64,000 bases of DNA from assembly GCA_963556495.2 (NCBI GenBank), contig OY747705.1, positions 29,470,501 to 29,534,500 of the forward strand. The letters run 5' to 3'. The notes under the pieces were generated by a model that was not told the origin of the DNA, made no database searches, and saw only the letters and a list, made by a program, of their open reading frames with translations. This stretch comes from Valencia hispanica (lineage: Eukaryota > Chordata > Actinopteri > Cyprinodontiformes > Valenciidae). How positions within the stretch are numbered: position 1 is the first letter of the stretch; every line of letters begins with the position of its first letter. Shown in pieces: positions 11,048 to 22,996 of this stretch. Position numbers and translations under genes: made by a program.

Positions 11048-13205
11048 CAAATTCAATTCAAATTCAAATTCAAAAATACTTTATTGATCCCAGAGGGAAT
11101 TTAAGTGTTGGTGTAGCTCATATAATTAATTCTTTAAGGAGTTGTTATAGATGATAATGGCTGTGGGCAGGAAGGATTTCCTGTAGCGGTCTGTACTGCA
11201 GCGAAACTGAAGAAGTCTCCGACTGAAGATGCTCTGTTGTTGTATGACTGTCTCATGAAGAGGATGCTCAGGGTTGTCCATAATTTTTTTGATTTTATGA
11301 AGAATCCTTCTTTGCATTGTCATCTCCAGATGTTCCACAGTTGTCCCAAGAACAGAACCAGCCTTCTTTATCAGGTTGTTTAGCCTTTTTAAATCCCTGG
11401 CTCTGATGCTGCTACCCCAACAGATGACGGCTGAAGAGATTACACTCTCCACAACAGACTTGTAGAATATCTGCAGCATCTTGCTGCAAACCTTGAAGGA
11501 CCTAAGCTTCCTTAAGAAGTACAGTCTGCTCTGTCCCTTCTTGTAGACGGCTTCACTGTTCAGTCTCCAGTCCAGTCTGTTGTCAAGGTGAACTCCGAGG
11601 TATTTATACTCCTCAACCACCTCCACTTCTTCTCCCATGATGGAAACAGTTTTTGACTTATCCCTGTTTCTTCTGAAATCTACAATCATCTCCTTTGTTT
11701 TGTTCACATTCAAAGTGAGACGATTGTTTCCACATCATGTCACAAAGCGGTCCACCAGCTCTCTGTATTCAGTTTGTTGTCCATCTCTGATACACCCGAC
11801 AATTGCAGAGTCATCTGAGTATTTCTGCAGATGACAGGTCTCTGATTTGTACTGGAAGTCTGAGGTGTACAGAGTGAAAAGGAATGGTGCTCCCCTGTGG
11901 TGCTCCTGTGCTGCTGACCACCTGGTTTGACACACAATTCTTTAGTCTCACAAATTGTGGTCTGTTGGTCAGGTAGTCATTGATCCAGGCGATTATTGAG
12001 GGCTCCACCTGTGTCTTCAGGAGTTTCTGACAAAGTAAATCAGGCTGAATTTTTTTAAATGCACTGGAGAAATCAAAGAACATGATCCTCACAGTGCTGC
12101 CTGCTTTGTCCAGATGACAGTGGGTTGGTTGAAGCAGGTGGATGATGGCATCTTCAACTCCAACTCCACAACGATAAGCAAACTGCAGCGGGTCCTGATA
12201 CGTTCTTGTTTGCTTACTCAGGGGTGCCAACAGGAGTCTCTCCAGGACCTTCATGATGTGGGATGTCAGGGCAACAGGTCTATAGTCATTGATGACTGAT
12301 GGGTGAGTTCTCTTTGGTACTGGAACAAGGCAGGATGTCTTCCACAACACTGGGACCTTCTCCTGAGTTAGGCTAAGGTTGAAGAGGTACTGCAACATCC
12401 CACAGAGCAGCTCAGCACAGGTCTTCAGGACTCTGGGTCTTCAGGACTCTGCAGCCTTGTTCCGGTTCAGTTTCTCCAGCTGCCTCTTCACCTGACTTTT
12501 GGAGACAGACAAGTGGGAAGGGGAGGCAAAGGGGGTAGCAGCATTTCCTGACTTGGTTGAAGTCAAACTTGTGGAATTAGAAGAGTCCATGGCTGAGGTG
12601 AAGGATAAAACATCCGAGGTGTAACAGGAAAGCTGTTGATCAGAGGGGAGTGGGATGTATGTTTGGCTGGCAACAGGAGAGGGGGATGCTAAGCTTGTTC
12701 CTGAACTGAACCTGTTTAAGAATGTATTCAGTTCATTGGCTCTGTCCAGACTTCCATCTATCCAATCCTTCCTGTCCTTAAGGCCTGTGATCTTTCTCAT
12801 TCCTGACCAGACATCTCTGGTATTGTTCCTCTGTAGTTTGTTCTCCAGCTTCTTCCTGTATGCCTCCTTGCTGTCTCTGATCTTGACTTTAAGTTGCTTC
12901 TGTATACTCCTCAGTAATTCCCTGTCTCCCTCCCTGAAGGCTGTTTTTTTCTTGTTTAGCAGTTCCTTCAGGTCACTGGTGATCCAGGGTTTGTTATTAG
13001 GGAAGCATCTCACTGTTCTGGTAGGGATGATGTTGTCCACACAGAAGTTTATATAGTCAGTCACACACTCAGTCATGGCATTGATGTCCTCTCCATGTGC
13101 TTGGCAAAGAGTCATCCAGTCTGTGGTCGCAAAACAACCCTGCAGGGCTTCTTCAGCTTCCTGTGACCATTTTCTCACGAGAGCAGTCTCAATACTGTGC
13201 TGAGT
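11048..13205 (-). pseudogene. Rex1/CR1-like LINE, 5'-truncated and broken
   Basis: A - strand non-LTR retrotransposon is spread over three main frames. 13205-12441 is the linker between endonuclease and RT, with NKPWITSDLK. 12398-11811 is RT, with NDYRPVALTS, FDFSSAFKKIQ and GAPQGS. 11713-11126 is the RT C-terminal region and tail, with YKYLGVHLDNRLDW and ICWGSSIRARDLK. The catalytic YSDD (about 11810-11821) lies in a shifted frame (11735-11935), so at least two frameshifts occurred. The 3' end carries CTTTATTGATCCCAGAGGG in the + sense and a GAATTT-type tail at 11050-11080. The endonuclease domain is missing. A close relative is inserted at about 49300-49850. Confidence 0.8.
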
Positions 13206-13449
13206 ACCAAAACCGGAGAAAGCAATAGACAGAGGGGCATGCAAGTTGTAGTCGTTTATATGGAAATATGTCCACCAGCATGTTTTTTCTAAACTTGTAG
13301 CGAAACATAAGCCTTATGAAAACACAGAACACAAACAAGACTGGGTTTATGAAAGCAAACAACTGCAGTAATATGACACTGTCAGAGTCCAAAACCATGC
13401 AATCAGCTCAGCTAGCCTGCATTTAGGCACAGGAATGATTTCTGCCAAC

Positions 13450-14085
13450 AGCTTTGGTCAATATGTATTAGATCTACAGCATGCAATGCAGTGGTGTTAA
13501 TCATGTTGCCACAGGACTGTAGAGCAGTGGAGATGTATTTTCTGTTGTGGTAGACAATGCATTTCTCTCTAATAATCCAATAGACAAGCTTAGTTTTGGC
13601 AGTTATTGCAGGACAACAGCACTTTCCTGACTGCTTTGTGTCAAAATGTAAAGCTTGGTGAAAAGGAGATTATGGTGTGGGTCTGTTTTTTAGGAAGTTG
13701 GGCTTGGCCATTTGATACCAGGGAATTGAACCATCAAGACAATTCGATGTTTCTAACTGTGTGAGAAGAGCTTGGGGATGATCTTACAACATGGCTGTGC
13801 AGCAATGTATAAAGTAGAGTACAGAAAGACATGGATGAATGAGTTTGGAGTCAAAGAACTTGACTGGCCTAAACACCTCAAGTTGATAGAATACCCTTAG
13901 GATGAATTAGAGGAGACTGTGAGCCAGGGCAACATCAGTGCCTGACCTTAAAAATGCACTTCTGAAAGAATGGTGAAAAATAACTATAACACTCCTAAAC
14001 CTTGTTTTCCACAAGGTTCTCAGAAGGGTAAAAAGTTTTAGAAGTTTAAAATATTAGGCCAACTTCATATCAGACACCATTGAAA
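13450..14085 (+). pseudogene. Tc1-like transposase relic
   Basis: The DNA retains phrases typical of fish Tc1 transposase 3' halves. GTGTGGGTCTGTTTTT corresponds to the V-W-x-C-F region. GACTGGCCTAAACACC with CCCTTAGGATGAATTAGAGG corresponds to the DLNPIExxWDEL region. AACATCAGTGCCTGACCT and GGCCAACTTCATATCA match the C-terminal region. Many indels destroy the frame. Terminal repeats were not delimited. Confidence 0.55.
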
Positions 14086-15114
14086 AATCCCTCAACTTCG
14101 TATTTGTGTGAACGAGCGAATGCGTTTTGTAATATAATGTATAATCTCACAAACCATATTTGAAATGTTTTTCTTACATACTACTGCCATATTTCACTAA
14201 AACCAAAACAAACAAAAAAATCACAGCACAGAAAAGAAAAGAATAAAATAATTTAATTAGCATAAGACAATTGCATTTCACATCATTTAGGAAATATTTC
14301 CCCCTGTCTTTATCTGTATTTTTCTCCTGTAAATCAAAAAAGCAACAAGTTGGTTACTGGTATTTAAATTTTAATATTATAACGTTCATAATGTTGTTCC
14401 ACAAGTAAATATTGTTGCATATGTCCTGAGAAAATGCTGACAGTGCAAGCTGTCAGAGTCAAAACAAGATTTAGCTGGGCTCTTAGTCTCAATCCTTAAT
14501 TCATTTTTCCAGATTATTTTATGGTATGCCACAAGTGACCCTTGTTAAACTCAAGTGACAGAGATTATTTACATGAAGTCCCCCCCAAACATTATAAAAA
14601 ATATGATTATTGTGCTGTTTAAAACAGATCTAATACAAACAGTAATTTACAGATGCCTGCAACACACACTTATAAACATCACATAAATTGTTATTCACTG
14701 ACAGATGCTTTTCTGGTTATCATCTACTCAGCTGTTTTGAGCATGTGGATTCATGAATATAATTTACATTATTAAGAGATTGTCTGCCTCGAGTCATCAG
14801 GTGTCCTCAGAGTTTTCCAAGTGTACACTGCTGACATGTAATAGATGAGTCAGCTAAGAGGCATTTTGTAAACAGCTTCAAATAATGTGCTGGAAACAAG
14901 AACAACAGAAGTGTTTTCTTTGATATAGAAAAGCAGTGTGGAACATACTGTACAGTTCGTTTTATGAAATCTCTTCCTCCAAACAAATGGAAATGTTCCC
15001 AAAACAACTTTTTTTTTATAAAAACTAAAATCATCTGAATTTTTAAAATGTTTGATGAATAAATCAATTATAGAAAAGGCTTAATTTATTAGGCCTTCTT
15101 ATCTCTCTGAACTG
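14086..15114. other. Non-coding AT-rich DNA
   Basis: Nothing gene-like was seen. The frame at 14807-15067 has no recognisable features. Confidence 0.45.
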
Positions 15115-15117
15115 CTT

Positions 15118-15890
15118 TTACCATATAAACCTTCGCGGTCTCTGCGCTCCTCTGGCAGCCGTCTCCTTGTCACCCTAAAAGTCAGGACACACACGCATGG
15201 CGAGGAGTCTTTCCAGTTTCATGGCCCTCACCTCTGGAACAGGCTGCCTGAGGACCTCAGGGCTGCAGAGAACGTTCATGTTTTTAAGAGCAGGCTCAAG
15301 ACTCACCTTTTTAGCCTAGCTTTTAATTGATTATTATTTGTTATTGTCTGTTTAATTTCTCTGCATGTTTTATATGATTAGATTTGATCAGTGTTTTACT
15401 ATTTAATCTAATCACATTTATTAAGTGCTTATTTTTATATTTGAATTTGTTATCTAAATCCCCTTTCCAGTGTTTTCTCTGTGGGAGCCCTCTGCCCCGG
15501 GAGCAGTGGTCGACTGTAGCTGCCTGGATGCTCTCCAGGTGGAGCTTGGGTGGAGGTGGGGGTCTTGGCCTTGCCTCCACTGGGCGCCCTGTGTCGGTGC
15601 CTCGGCTTCTGCTGTTGATATACCGGTGCAGATGGCTCCTCTGATGGCGTTTCCTTGCATGGTTCATCTGCACTCGGCCCAATGTCCTTTTTTACTGTTT
15701 CTTTTAACTTTGTGTGTTCATGGAAGTTGGGTTGGGGGGAGGGGGGTATAACTGTGACCATGGTTTTAAATCTGTGGGGGAGGGATGGGAATGTGGTTTT
15801 ATGTGGGGTCATTTTAATCCTTAAAGCACTTTGTGATGCAATTTCTTGTATGAAAAGCGCTTTATAAATAAAGTTTGATTATTCATTAAC
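15118..15890 (+). mobile_element. L2-like LINE 3' end
   Basis: An open stretch ending at TGA 15328-15330 encodes a typical L2 C-terminus: FQFHGPHLWNRLPEDLRAA, then [15 protein letters not shown]. The 3' UTR runs to the terminal CGCTTTATAAATAAAGTTTGATTATT at about 15857-15886. The element is 5'-truncated. Its frame and 3' end differ from the Maui-like copies elsewhere in the window, so it is a distinct L2 subfamily. The frames on both strands at 15341-15812 fall in its 3' UTR and are not considered genes. Confidence 0.7.
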
Positions 15891-15904
15891 TGTTTAATCC
15901 AGTT

Positions 15905-16230
15905 AAAGGTAAGGTGAGGCAGTTTTATTTGTTCAGCAAATTTTCAGCAAAAAGGCAATACAAAGTGCTGTACAGGATTAGAAGGAAAATGAAACAACGG
16001 GCAAAAAAAACACCTTACATTGCAGTGGCAAAGTAAAGGAAAAACGATGACAGGTTGAAATTTATGATGTTCCAGTTGTTAATTAAATGCAGATGGGTTT
16101 TTGGCCTTGATTTTAAGGAACTCAGTGTTTTAGCATTTTTGCAAGTTTCTGGAAGTTTCTTCCAGATTAGCGGAGCATAAAAACTGAAAAACGGGGGGGT
16201 CTGGACAGGTCACCAGTCCATCACAGGACT
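15905..16230 (-). mobile_element. L2 (Maui-like) 3' end fragment with a short dispersed-repeat piece
   Basis: The + sense begins AAGGTGAGGCAGTTTTATTTG and continues with AAAGGCAATACAAAGTGCT, the inverted 3' tail of the Maui-like L2. Homology fades by about 16190. A short piece (about 16200-16230, GGACAGGTCACCAGTCCATCACAGG) belongs to the dispersed repeat also seen at 32165-32526 and 54930-55015. Confidence 0.6.
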
Positions 16231-18115
16231 CATTTAAAATTTAAGACTTGTAAAATAGTCTTACTTTTTGACCACTGGGGAAAAAAGTCATAAACTATAG
16301 AGAAAGTTAAACTGGGTGTACAGTAATTGTTTTAACCTTTGTCTTGAGCAAAATAAGAACAAATCTAAAAATGTGAATCTGTCTCAAATCCTTGTGTAAA
16401 AATGTCAAAATCCACAGTCTGAACTCAGACCAAAAAAGATGCATTTCTAACCCTTCCCAGATTTAATAAAAGTGGATACCATTGCTGGGTACTTGGTTGA
16501 CTGTAACAATGTTTACATCTTTAAAGCAGAAGAACCCATTAAAAATATACAAAATTAAAATCTAACATATAGTCATTTAGGAAGTTCAGTATATCTTAGA
16601 TTTATTGGATTTTTCTTTAAGTTTTTGCATAGTCTGACTAAATCTGTAGAGCTTTTAGCTATAGACCATTGTCATTGGCCTTTGAGCTATAAAAGAGAAA
16701 ATTAAATCTAGGTCCAGGTATACCTGCTAAAAATGTTTCTAAATAAAAATGTTAAGTAACTACAGAAACTAATAAGACAAATAATAGAACATAACCAGCT
16801 AACCTACCACAATGCTATTGCCACAGATGAAACATCTGCACTTGGATGTGTCTCCATGATATACATTATTTCCCTATAAATAATGCAGATTTTTGCCCTT
16901 CTACCATCAGTTTCAGCCTTGCTGTGGTGGAGGAAACATCAAGACTTTATTCAGCTTATCTGCTACATAAGAAAATGTAGGTGGTTTCTGTGTGAAGGGC
17001 TAATTAACTCCAAGGATTTCATCCTGTTCAAAAATATTATTTATGGACAGTTCATAACTCTCTTCCCAGCATCTAGTTTATATGTGCAATACTGAGGTGT
17101 GTGCAACCTGGAGGTGTCTGTACTTCTTCCGAGCGGTGAGGTCTCTTCTAGAAGTGTTCGGCACATACTGGCCTTTGTGTATCATTCTTTCTTCTTATAT
17201 TTTTTTATTTTTTGCAAATGGTGGATTGTTTGGTTCAGGTGCATGGCGAGATCCTTTTCTAATTTCTATGAATATCATGAAGATTGAACGTTAGATCTAG
17301 GACCTTACACTGTATCCATTTTAACTCCCCAAACAAATGAATAAATACAATTAAAACCTATGAATAAAGAAACACACTCACACAATAATATCACTCAGCA
17401 GTAAAACCCAGGAGCTGTTCTTGTTTTCTTTGGATGACAAGCAAACTGTCGCAATTTTCATTGACAAAACAATATGTTCAACAAATCAATATTAGAGTTT
17501 TCTTTTATTCAGCAAGCAGTACAGTCGACTTAGTGAATAAAAGCGGAAGATTACTAAAGATTACGTTTTAGGTAATGTATTTTAAGATGAAATAAAACTT
17601 GAACTCTTTTCACATCTGTGATAGACTTAGTCCTGGCTTAGCCTTCAGTAAATCACAATACAATTTAGCAGAGAAAACATACTGGAAACTGCTAAATAAA
17701 TAGGTCCTTAAAAAATTAGAAATTACTTTCTTTCCTTACAATTTGTCACTATTTATAGGGACTGAGTAAACATACAGCAGTCTTGGGTGAAATAATTTTC
17801 CTTTTCAATGCCAGACTTCCTGTAAACGACGTCTTTTTTCTGACACCAGCAGAAGCCCTCAGACGCCTTAATTACGCTGGCTCAGCGTTCTCACAGCATC
17901 TCACAAACTCTCACACAACAAAGGGATGACCCTTGCCTGTGTTTGTATTCATACACGTTTCCTGTGAGTTGCAAATCTTAAATTTGTGTTACTTGCATTT
18001 CCGTTTTTTTTAAAGCAAATCCAATTATTCAACTCGTCTTTTGGCAGAATATCAGTTTTATAATTAGGTGGGGGGAAAAAACATTTCGTTTAACTATGCA
18101 TGATGTCAATATGAT
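16231..18115. other. Non-coding DNA without recognised features
   Basis: No exon, RNA gene or clear transposon was seen. Small frames at 16883-17294 overlap each other in different frames and show no family resemblance. Confidence 0.45.
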
Positions 18116-18262
18116 GTGAGATCTCTCCAAATGCCATCTTAGAGCAGCTGTTCAAATAAGAATATAAAAGCAAGAAAGGGAAGTAGTCTGTAAAGACTAG
18201 GTGAGGTCTGTCCAAATGCCATGTTGTAAAAGTTGTTCAAGTTAAAATATGAAAACAGTAAA
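18116..18262. repeat. Imperfect tandem duplication, period about 85 bp
   Basis: Two successive units begin GTGAGATCTCTCCAAATGCC (18116) and GTGAGGTCTGTCCAAATGCC (18201). Both continue with a GTTCAA...AAAATATGAAAA-like stretch. It looks like a local duplication, with no coding content. Confidence 0.6.
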
Positions 18263-18462
18263 GAGATATGAGCTTGTGCATATTTTATATCGCCTTATAT
18301 TTTCCTTGAAGTTGAAGTCTTTTATTTTTATACAAGTATGACAATACATAAAGATTGAAGTTAGAAGATGACCTGGTAGATATGAAAATACTATTTGATG
18401 AAGATCAGTTGAACATGGGTGGTGTTGTGTTTCTGTGTTTATCAGATGAATCTAGTTGCATT

Positions 18463-18497
18463 GGCATGTGATGCCATCAGTGATGTCATCACATGCC
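18463..18497. repeat. Perfect inverted repeat, 11-bp arms
   Basis: GGCATGTGATG (18463-18473) is followed after 13 bases by its exact reverse complement CATCACATGCC (18487-18497). The loop itself repeats CCATCAGTGATGT. The function is unknown and chance is possible. Confidence 0.6.
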
Positions 18498-20699
18498 ATC
18501 AGTGCAGTTGTGGAGTTTGGTTCAATATTCCTTTTACACATGTATAAAATTAAAGACTGCCTCCCAAAAGGGTTGAAGTCTTGGGCAGAGCTAAAACATA
18601 TGGCTGCATGATGCTGCAAGTCTACACCTGGCACAAGATGAGTTGGTGTTAGGGTACATTTTTGCTATTCTATTTGGAGAAAAATGAAATCTGTGCAGTA
18701 CTTTAAACTTTAGTAGGTCATGCTTGATAGAAATTGACGAAGAATAAATTTTTTGAATTTCAGCCTTCCAGGTTCCATCCGTTAGGGGCTCCCCATTTCT
18801 TCCTCGTATAAATTCTAACTTTAAATATTTATATGATGATTTTGTCTGAAAATTTGGAAATATGATGTTGAATCAGTAAGTTGAGGGACAGAGTGTAAGA
18901 AGAGGCAGGCACAAATGGAAAGTACCTTCAATTTGAGCAAAATGTTCCACGTGAAAAATGGGTGTGACATTGCTTCAAATATAAAAGTAAAATGCAAGAC
19001 AAGAAGATTGCGATCATCCTGCAGGAGCTTAGTGAGTCAGTTCTGTGGACAGTGATAAAATTAGCCTGTAGATTTTGGGAGAACTGACACCTCAACAAAT
19101 ACGATAAAGATTCTGTGCTGAGGAGTTCAGTGGACTGTTTACATTTTGGAAAAGGTACTTTTGTATTTACAGTTGATTATTGAATTTCTGGATTATTTGC
19201 TAATTCTTGTCTTTTTTTAAAATATCTATGGATTTAATATGTTTCCTTGATTGTTGAATTTTTTTTATTGTTTTCCATTCCAGGATTAGTTGGTTAAACA
19301 GGAAAGCACTGCCATTTCTGGTCAAAATTGTAGGAAATGGTCACTGTTCAATTGCCAATTGCCATATGAGAAACTGTCATTAGCCTCAACTCTTCTAGAC
19401 TGACAGCTCAACATAACTTGGTGATTTTTACATGTTTTCTAATTTTTCTCACCTTCTAAATCAAGTTCTTTGCTGTACCTGCAAAGGCAAAGCATTGTTT
19501 TTTATTATTTGACAGCAGTGAAAAGACTGGGTGTTTGAGTTGATTAAAAGTTAACAAATGGGACTTGAGAAATATAGTTGGTTGCAGAGCTATTCAACTG
19601 GTCAACTCCACCAGATGAAGTGGGGTAAGACATTTGGATGAAGACACTGAAAGGCTAAGCAAGTTCCTCTTGAACACCAACTTAAACAAACCCTCGATCT
19701 TGTTGATATTGGAGATCTCGTTGGAAAAGACTCACCCAGCCAGGGAGTTTGGACCCTAATACAGAGAGCTTATTGAAGCAACATTATCTTACCGTGGGGG
19801 AGCTAATGGACAAAGAAAATGAAGTGTAAAATGAAATTCATGCAATAACCAGCTCATCAGGAACTAACGCATTCTTTTTTGTGTGGTCTGATTGTGTGAT
19901 AGAGGAATCAGAACTTAAATTGGTATTATACTTAAGAATTCTGTTCAAAGAAAAAAAAAGAAAAGAAAATCCTTTGAAACCCCAGAGCCACTGGATGCGG
20001 TTATTAAAATAGATTTTTCTTTGCTCTGTATTGGTTACACATGGACATATAATCCAGATGTTAATTTCCAGAGCTACTCAATGAACATACTGTTCAGTGG
20101 ACCTGTAATTTCCACATTTTATGAACCGTATAGCAGGTTGCAGACCCCTTCATCCTTTATAATTAAACCTCATGCACTTTTATTAAAATTCAACTTGTGG
20201 CTGCAGCAAAAAAGAGCAGTTACAGAAAGCAGCATGCTCCCTGTTTTTTGTTTACAGACAATCTAGCCAGGCTGGCAACTGCATAGGGTGGCTTATCCAT
20301 CTTTCTGGGACAAAGCTAATTTTCACCTCCTAACTATGAAGCATTGGCTGGCTAAGTGTTTACATTGACACCTGGAACATGCTGAACCTTCTGAGTGTAG
20401 ATACTAAAGTGAATACGACCCTGCCGCTGCAACACACACATTTGTGCATCACAGCCAAAGAGAGTAATTAGCATTTTTATAGTTTGGAAGGTGATAGAAG
20501 CACACATAATAGTTAAGTAATTATTTTAGAGAGATACATTCATTAAGTGTCTTTTCATTCTCTAGCTCTTAGCAGGCCATTTTACCCGCACATTGAAAGT
20601 AAAGTTTAGTAGCCTGGCCATCTCTCTTGTGGTGTCCATGTTTAGGTAAAAGTTTTTTGTCTTTTTTTTTGTTTGCAAACACAGTGTTCATTTTAGTTC
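18498..20699. other. Non-coding DNA without recognised features
   Basis: I looked for an upstream pex5l exon and for transposon motifs and found neither. The frame at 20021-20266 is probably chance. Confidence 0.4.
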
Positions 20700-20837
20700 A
20701 GATAAATACTTTTGACATACATTCACTGCCCTTGAGCTTTTTCAGATTTTGTCATGTCACAATAAACTTCAATGTATTTTGGAGGGCAATTTACTGTTAT
20801 AGACCAAAACACTGTTCCCCTGTAGAGCTGGTCCTAG

Positions 20838-21012
20838 GGGTGTCACGTGGCGTAGTGGTTAGTGGTGGCGCCCCATGTATGGAGGTCTCAGCAGCCATCC
20901 CAAGAAATCCCATCCTCGTGGACATTTACTGCAAGTCTTCCCCCACTTCTCTCCCCCTTTCTGTTTGTTATCCACTGCTGAATAAAGGTCACTTAGAGCC
21001 ACAACAAATAAA
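20838..21012 (+). mobile_element. tRNA-derived SINE-like element
   Basis: TGGCGTAGTGG near 20848 matches the RNA polymerase III A-box consensus. It is followed by a degenerate B-box region and then the pyrimidine-rich body (CTTCCCCCACTTCTCTCCCCC), which is common in fish SINE-like repeats. It ends AATAAAGGTCACTTAGAGCC and an A-rich tail (about 21004-21017). Assignment rests on the A-box and the tail. Confidence 0.5.
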
Positions 21013-21150
21013 AAAAACAGGTCCCAGCCCTTCTGCTATGGCCCATGTACTGAAGAGATAACACTAAATCAACTTCCTATGATGATTTGCACTGGCACAG
21101 AAACCGTAGCTGATTGGGCCAATTACATTTTTTACCTTCACAGTTTAACT

Positions 21151-21651
21151 TTAAAGCTGCAATATTTGATATATTTGTTAAAATAAAGCAGGTTTTATAA
21201 TCTATTGTCAGTTTTTTCATGTCCTGACGATACGATTGACTCCAGAACTTTTTGCCGCAGTAGAATGTAGGGGTTGCAATTCCATTTATTTTGATGTGAT
21301 ACGGGTCAAAACAGAACAGCCAGGGAGCGCTTGTGAGAGAGCGTGTGCCGCGACGTAGTGACGCCCCCACGTACCCACATATGCACGTTCACAAGGAGGG
21401 GGTGTTCTCTGTCAGTTAGCCGCTAGATAAGCAGAGCTAGCAGCTGCAAACGTACATTTATTACCTCGTCTGTAGACATGTTGTCCATAACATTATAAGG
21501 GAAGCGAGCAGTGAAGCGTTTCGCTGCTGCAGCCTGCTCATGCACGAATGAGCACACTCTTGAACGACAGAGTGCGCATTTTGCTGACTGCTGTTCCTTT
21601 AACAGCCACATGGTGGCAGGACTCTCAGCAAACTCCACAGAGCAACTTTAA
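21151..21651. mobile_element. Candidate TTAA-flanked miniature element
   Basis: The segment starts TTAAAGCTGCAATATTT (21151) and ends, read in reverse complement, TTAAAGTTGCTCTGTGG (21651). TTAA flanks and a shared TTAAAGyTGC start fit the Kolobok/piggyBac-type target preference. The terminal similarity is short, so this is tentative. The interior is GC-richer than its surroundings and has no transposase. Confidence 0.4.
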
Positions 21652-22884
21652 CAATGAATTAAATCAAGGTGTTGCACTTTTAGCTTCAGCCATTCTGAGA
21701 AAGGATCACAGATTTCATCTGCTAGAGCAGGGGGCTGCAATCTGCAGCTCCGAAGCCACAAGATGCTCTTTGGCTCTGTGACCCACTTATTTTTTTTCTA
21801 ATTAATTTTCCCCAGTTTTTTTTTTTTTTTTTTTTGATTCTTTTGCTCTATTTCCCCATGGAAAAAAAACAATTGCCCCACCTGCAGATTCTCCAACCTG
21901 AGCTTTGGATCTCTGCAGCTCATCCAGGGTTACCAAAGGCTTGTTGGCTGCTTCTCTGATTAATACTCCATTTGCTTGCCCTCTCAGTTCCGGTGGATTG
22001 CCAATGTCTTGGTAGGTTTTGCAATTCTGCCACAGTCTGTGTATGTTCAGATCATGGTTTGAACAGAGCTCCAAGAGATGTCCAAACCTTGGGATATTGT
22101 TTTTTAACCTACTGCTGCTTTATACTTCTCTTTCACTTTATTTAACTTTATTCCCGTTGTTTTTGATGCAGTCCTTGGTCGTAATGATGCAGTTTGTTCT
22201 CTAGTTCTTGCTAACAAACCTCTCAGGCCTTCAAAAAACAAATGCTTTTAAGCCACACATAGATGGACTCTAGGCGGATTTTATTTAGGGGTAGAAAAAA
22301 ATAAGTAAAAATAGGGCTTAATACAAAAGAATGGCACAGTTTTCTGATTTTCACTTGCAAAAAGGTTTTCGCAGTTCAAAGCTTTTACAGTTATGTGTAA
22401 CCATGTGCTGGCCATTACATAAAATTCCAATAAGACACGGGTTGAAACAAGACAAAACGTCAGGAGTTTGAATACTTTTACAAGCCAATGTGCTTTGTGT
22501 AGTCAAGATCAGTTTGCATGCATGAATCAAAATAGATAATTTAAAGCAATAAGCTTTTGATACATCTAATATACCCAAATAATATAATGCACTATTAAGA
22601 TTTTATTATCAATTCTGAAAAAAATATATTTCTAAGCAATATTACTCTGCAGGAAAAGTGAAGCAAACCCCCCAACACAGTGACTGTGAAAATGACCATT
22701 AATTTTTGAGGCAGGGATTTGTGAGGCAGGGATTTTTTTGATTAAGGGGAATTGCTGTCATGTGAATCATGTCCAAAGAGCAGAGCTTCACTTCATGTTA
22801 GCAAAGCTACAAAGGACTTAATGGGAGTTTCACAGAAACATGCCTAGTAAAAGCCTGAACTGTCTCATCCATTTGTCCTTACAG

Positions 22885-22996
22885 CTGGTGAGCGAGCAAC
22901 AAGAGAGTCGGCCGCTATTAAGCCCTTCCATCGATGATTTCCTCTCCGAGACCAAATGTGATGGGATTTCCCGCCCAATGACTTCCAACACAGCCG
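22885..22996 (+). CDS. pex5l: PEX5-like, coding exon (variable N-terminal region)
   Basis: This is a 112-bp exon between an acceptor (tttgtccttacag) and a donor (gtacgg), entering in phase 0 and leaving in phase 1. It encodes about 37 residues containing RPLLSPSIDDFLSETK and ending RPMTSNTA. That stretch is a hallmark of PEX5L/TRIP8b and is absent from the paralogue PEX5. In mammals this exon follows alternatively used first exons that control how the protein affects HCN channel surface levels. The upstream exons, including the start codon, were not found here. The following exon is 11.7 kb away and joins in phase to restore the expected valine-leucine. An open frame extends upstream only by chance. 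Confidence 0.9.

Larger units (their letters stand above)
20700..22500 (-). pseudogene. Tc1/mariner relic, interrupted by other elements
   Basis: The left portion (about 20720-20815) resembles a fish Tc1 terminal region (TTTTTCAGATTTTGTCATGTCAC, then AACTTCAATGTATTTT). The right portion (about 21880-22500) contains, in the - sense, parts of the transposase N-terminal DNA-binding region; the + sense reads GATCTCTGCAGCTCATCCAGGGTTACC and CTTGGTAGG. It ends in a second terminal-like region near 22460-22495. A tRNA-like SINE (20838-21012) and a TTAA-flanked element (21151-21651) lie between. The catalytic half of the transposase is missing. Confidence 0.55.

Noticed and set aside
13189..13398. 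- strand frame of 69 residues upstream of the Rex1-like LINE
   Set aside because: No endonuclease motif; it lies past the point where LINE similarity ends and is probably chance.
15384..15867. Several overlapping open frames on both strands
   Set aside because: They fall in the 3' UTR of an L2-like LINE; the GC-rich composition explains the openness.
5000..22880. Search for an upstream pex5l exon (AADKAVAMVMKE-type segment)
   Set aside because: No matching open stretch with splice sites was seen; it may lie outside the window or be too short to spot by eye.
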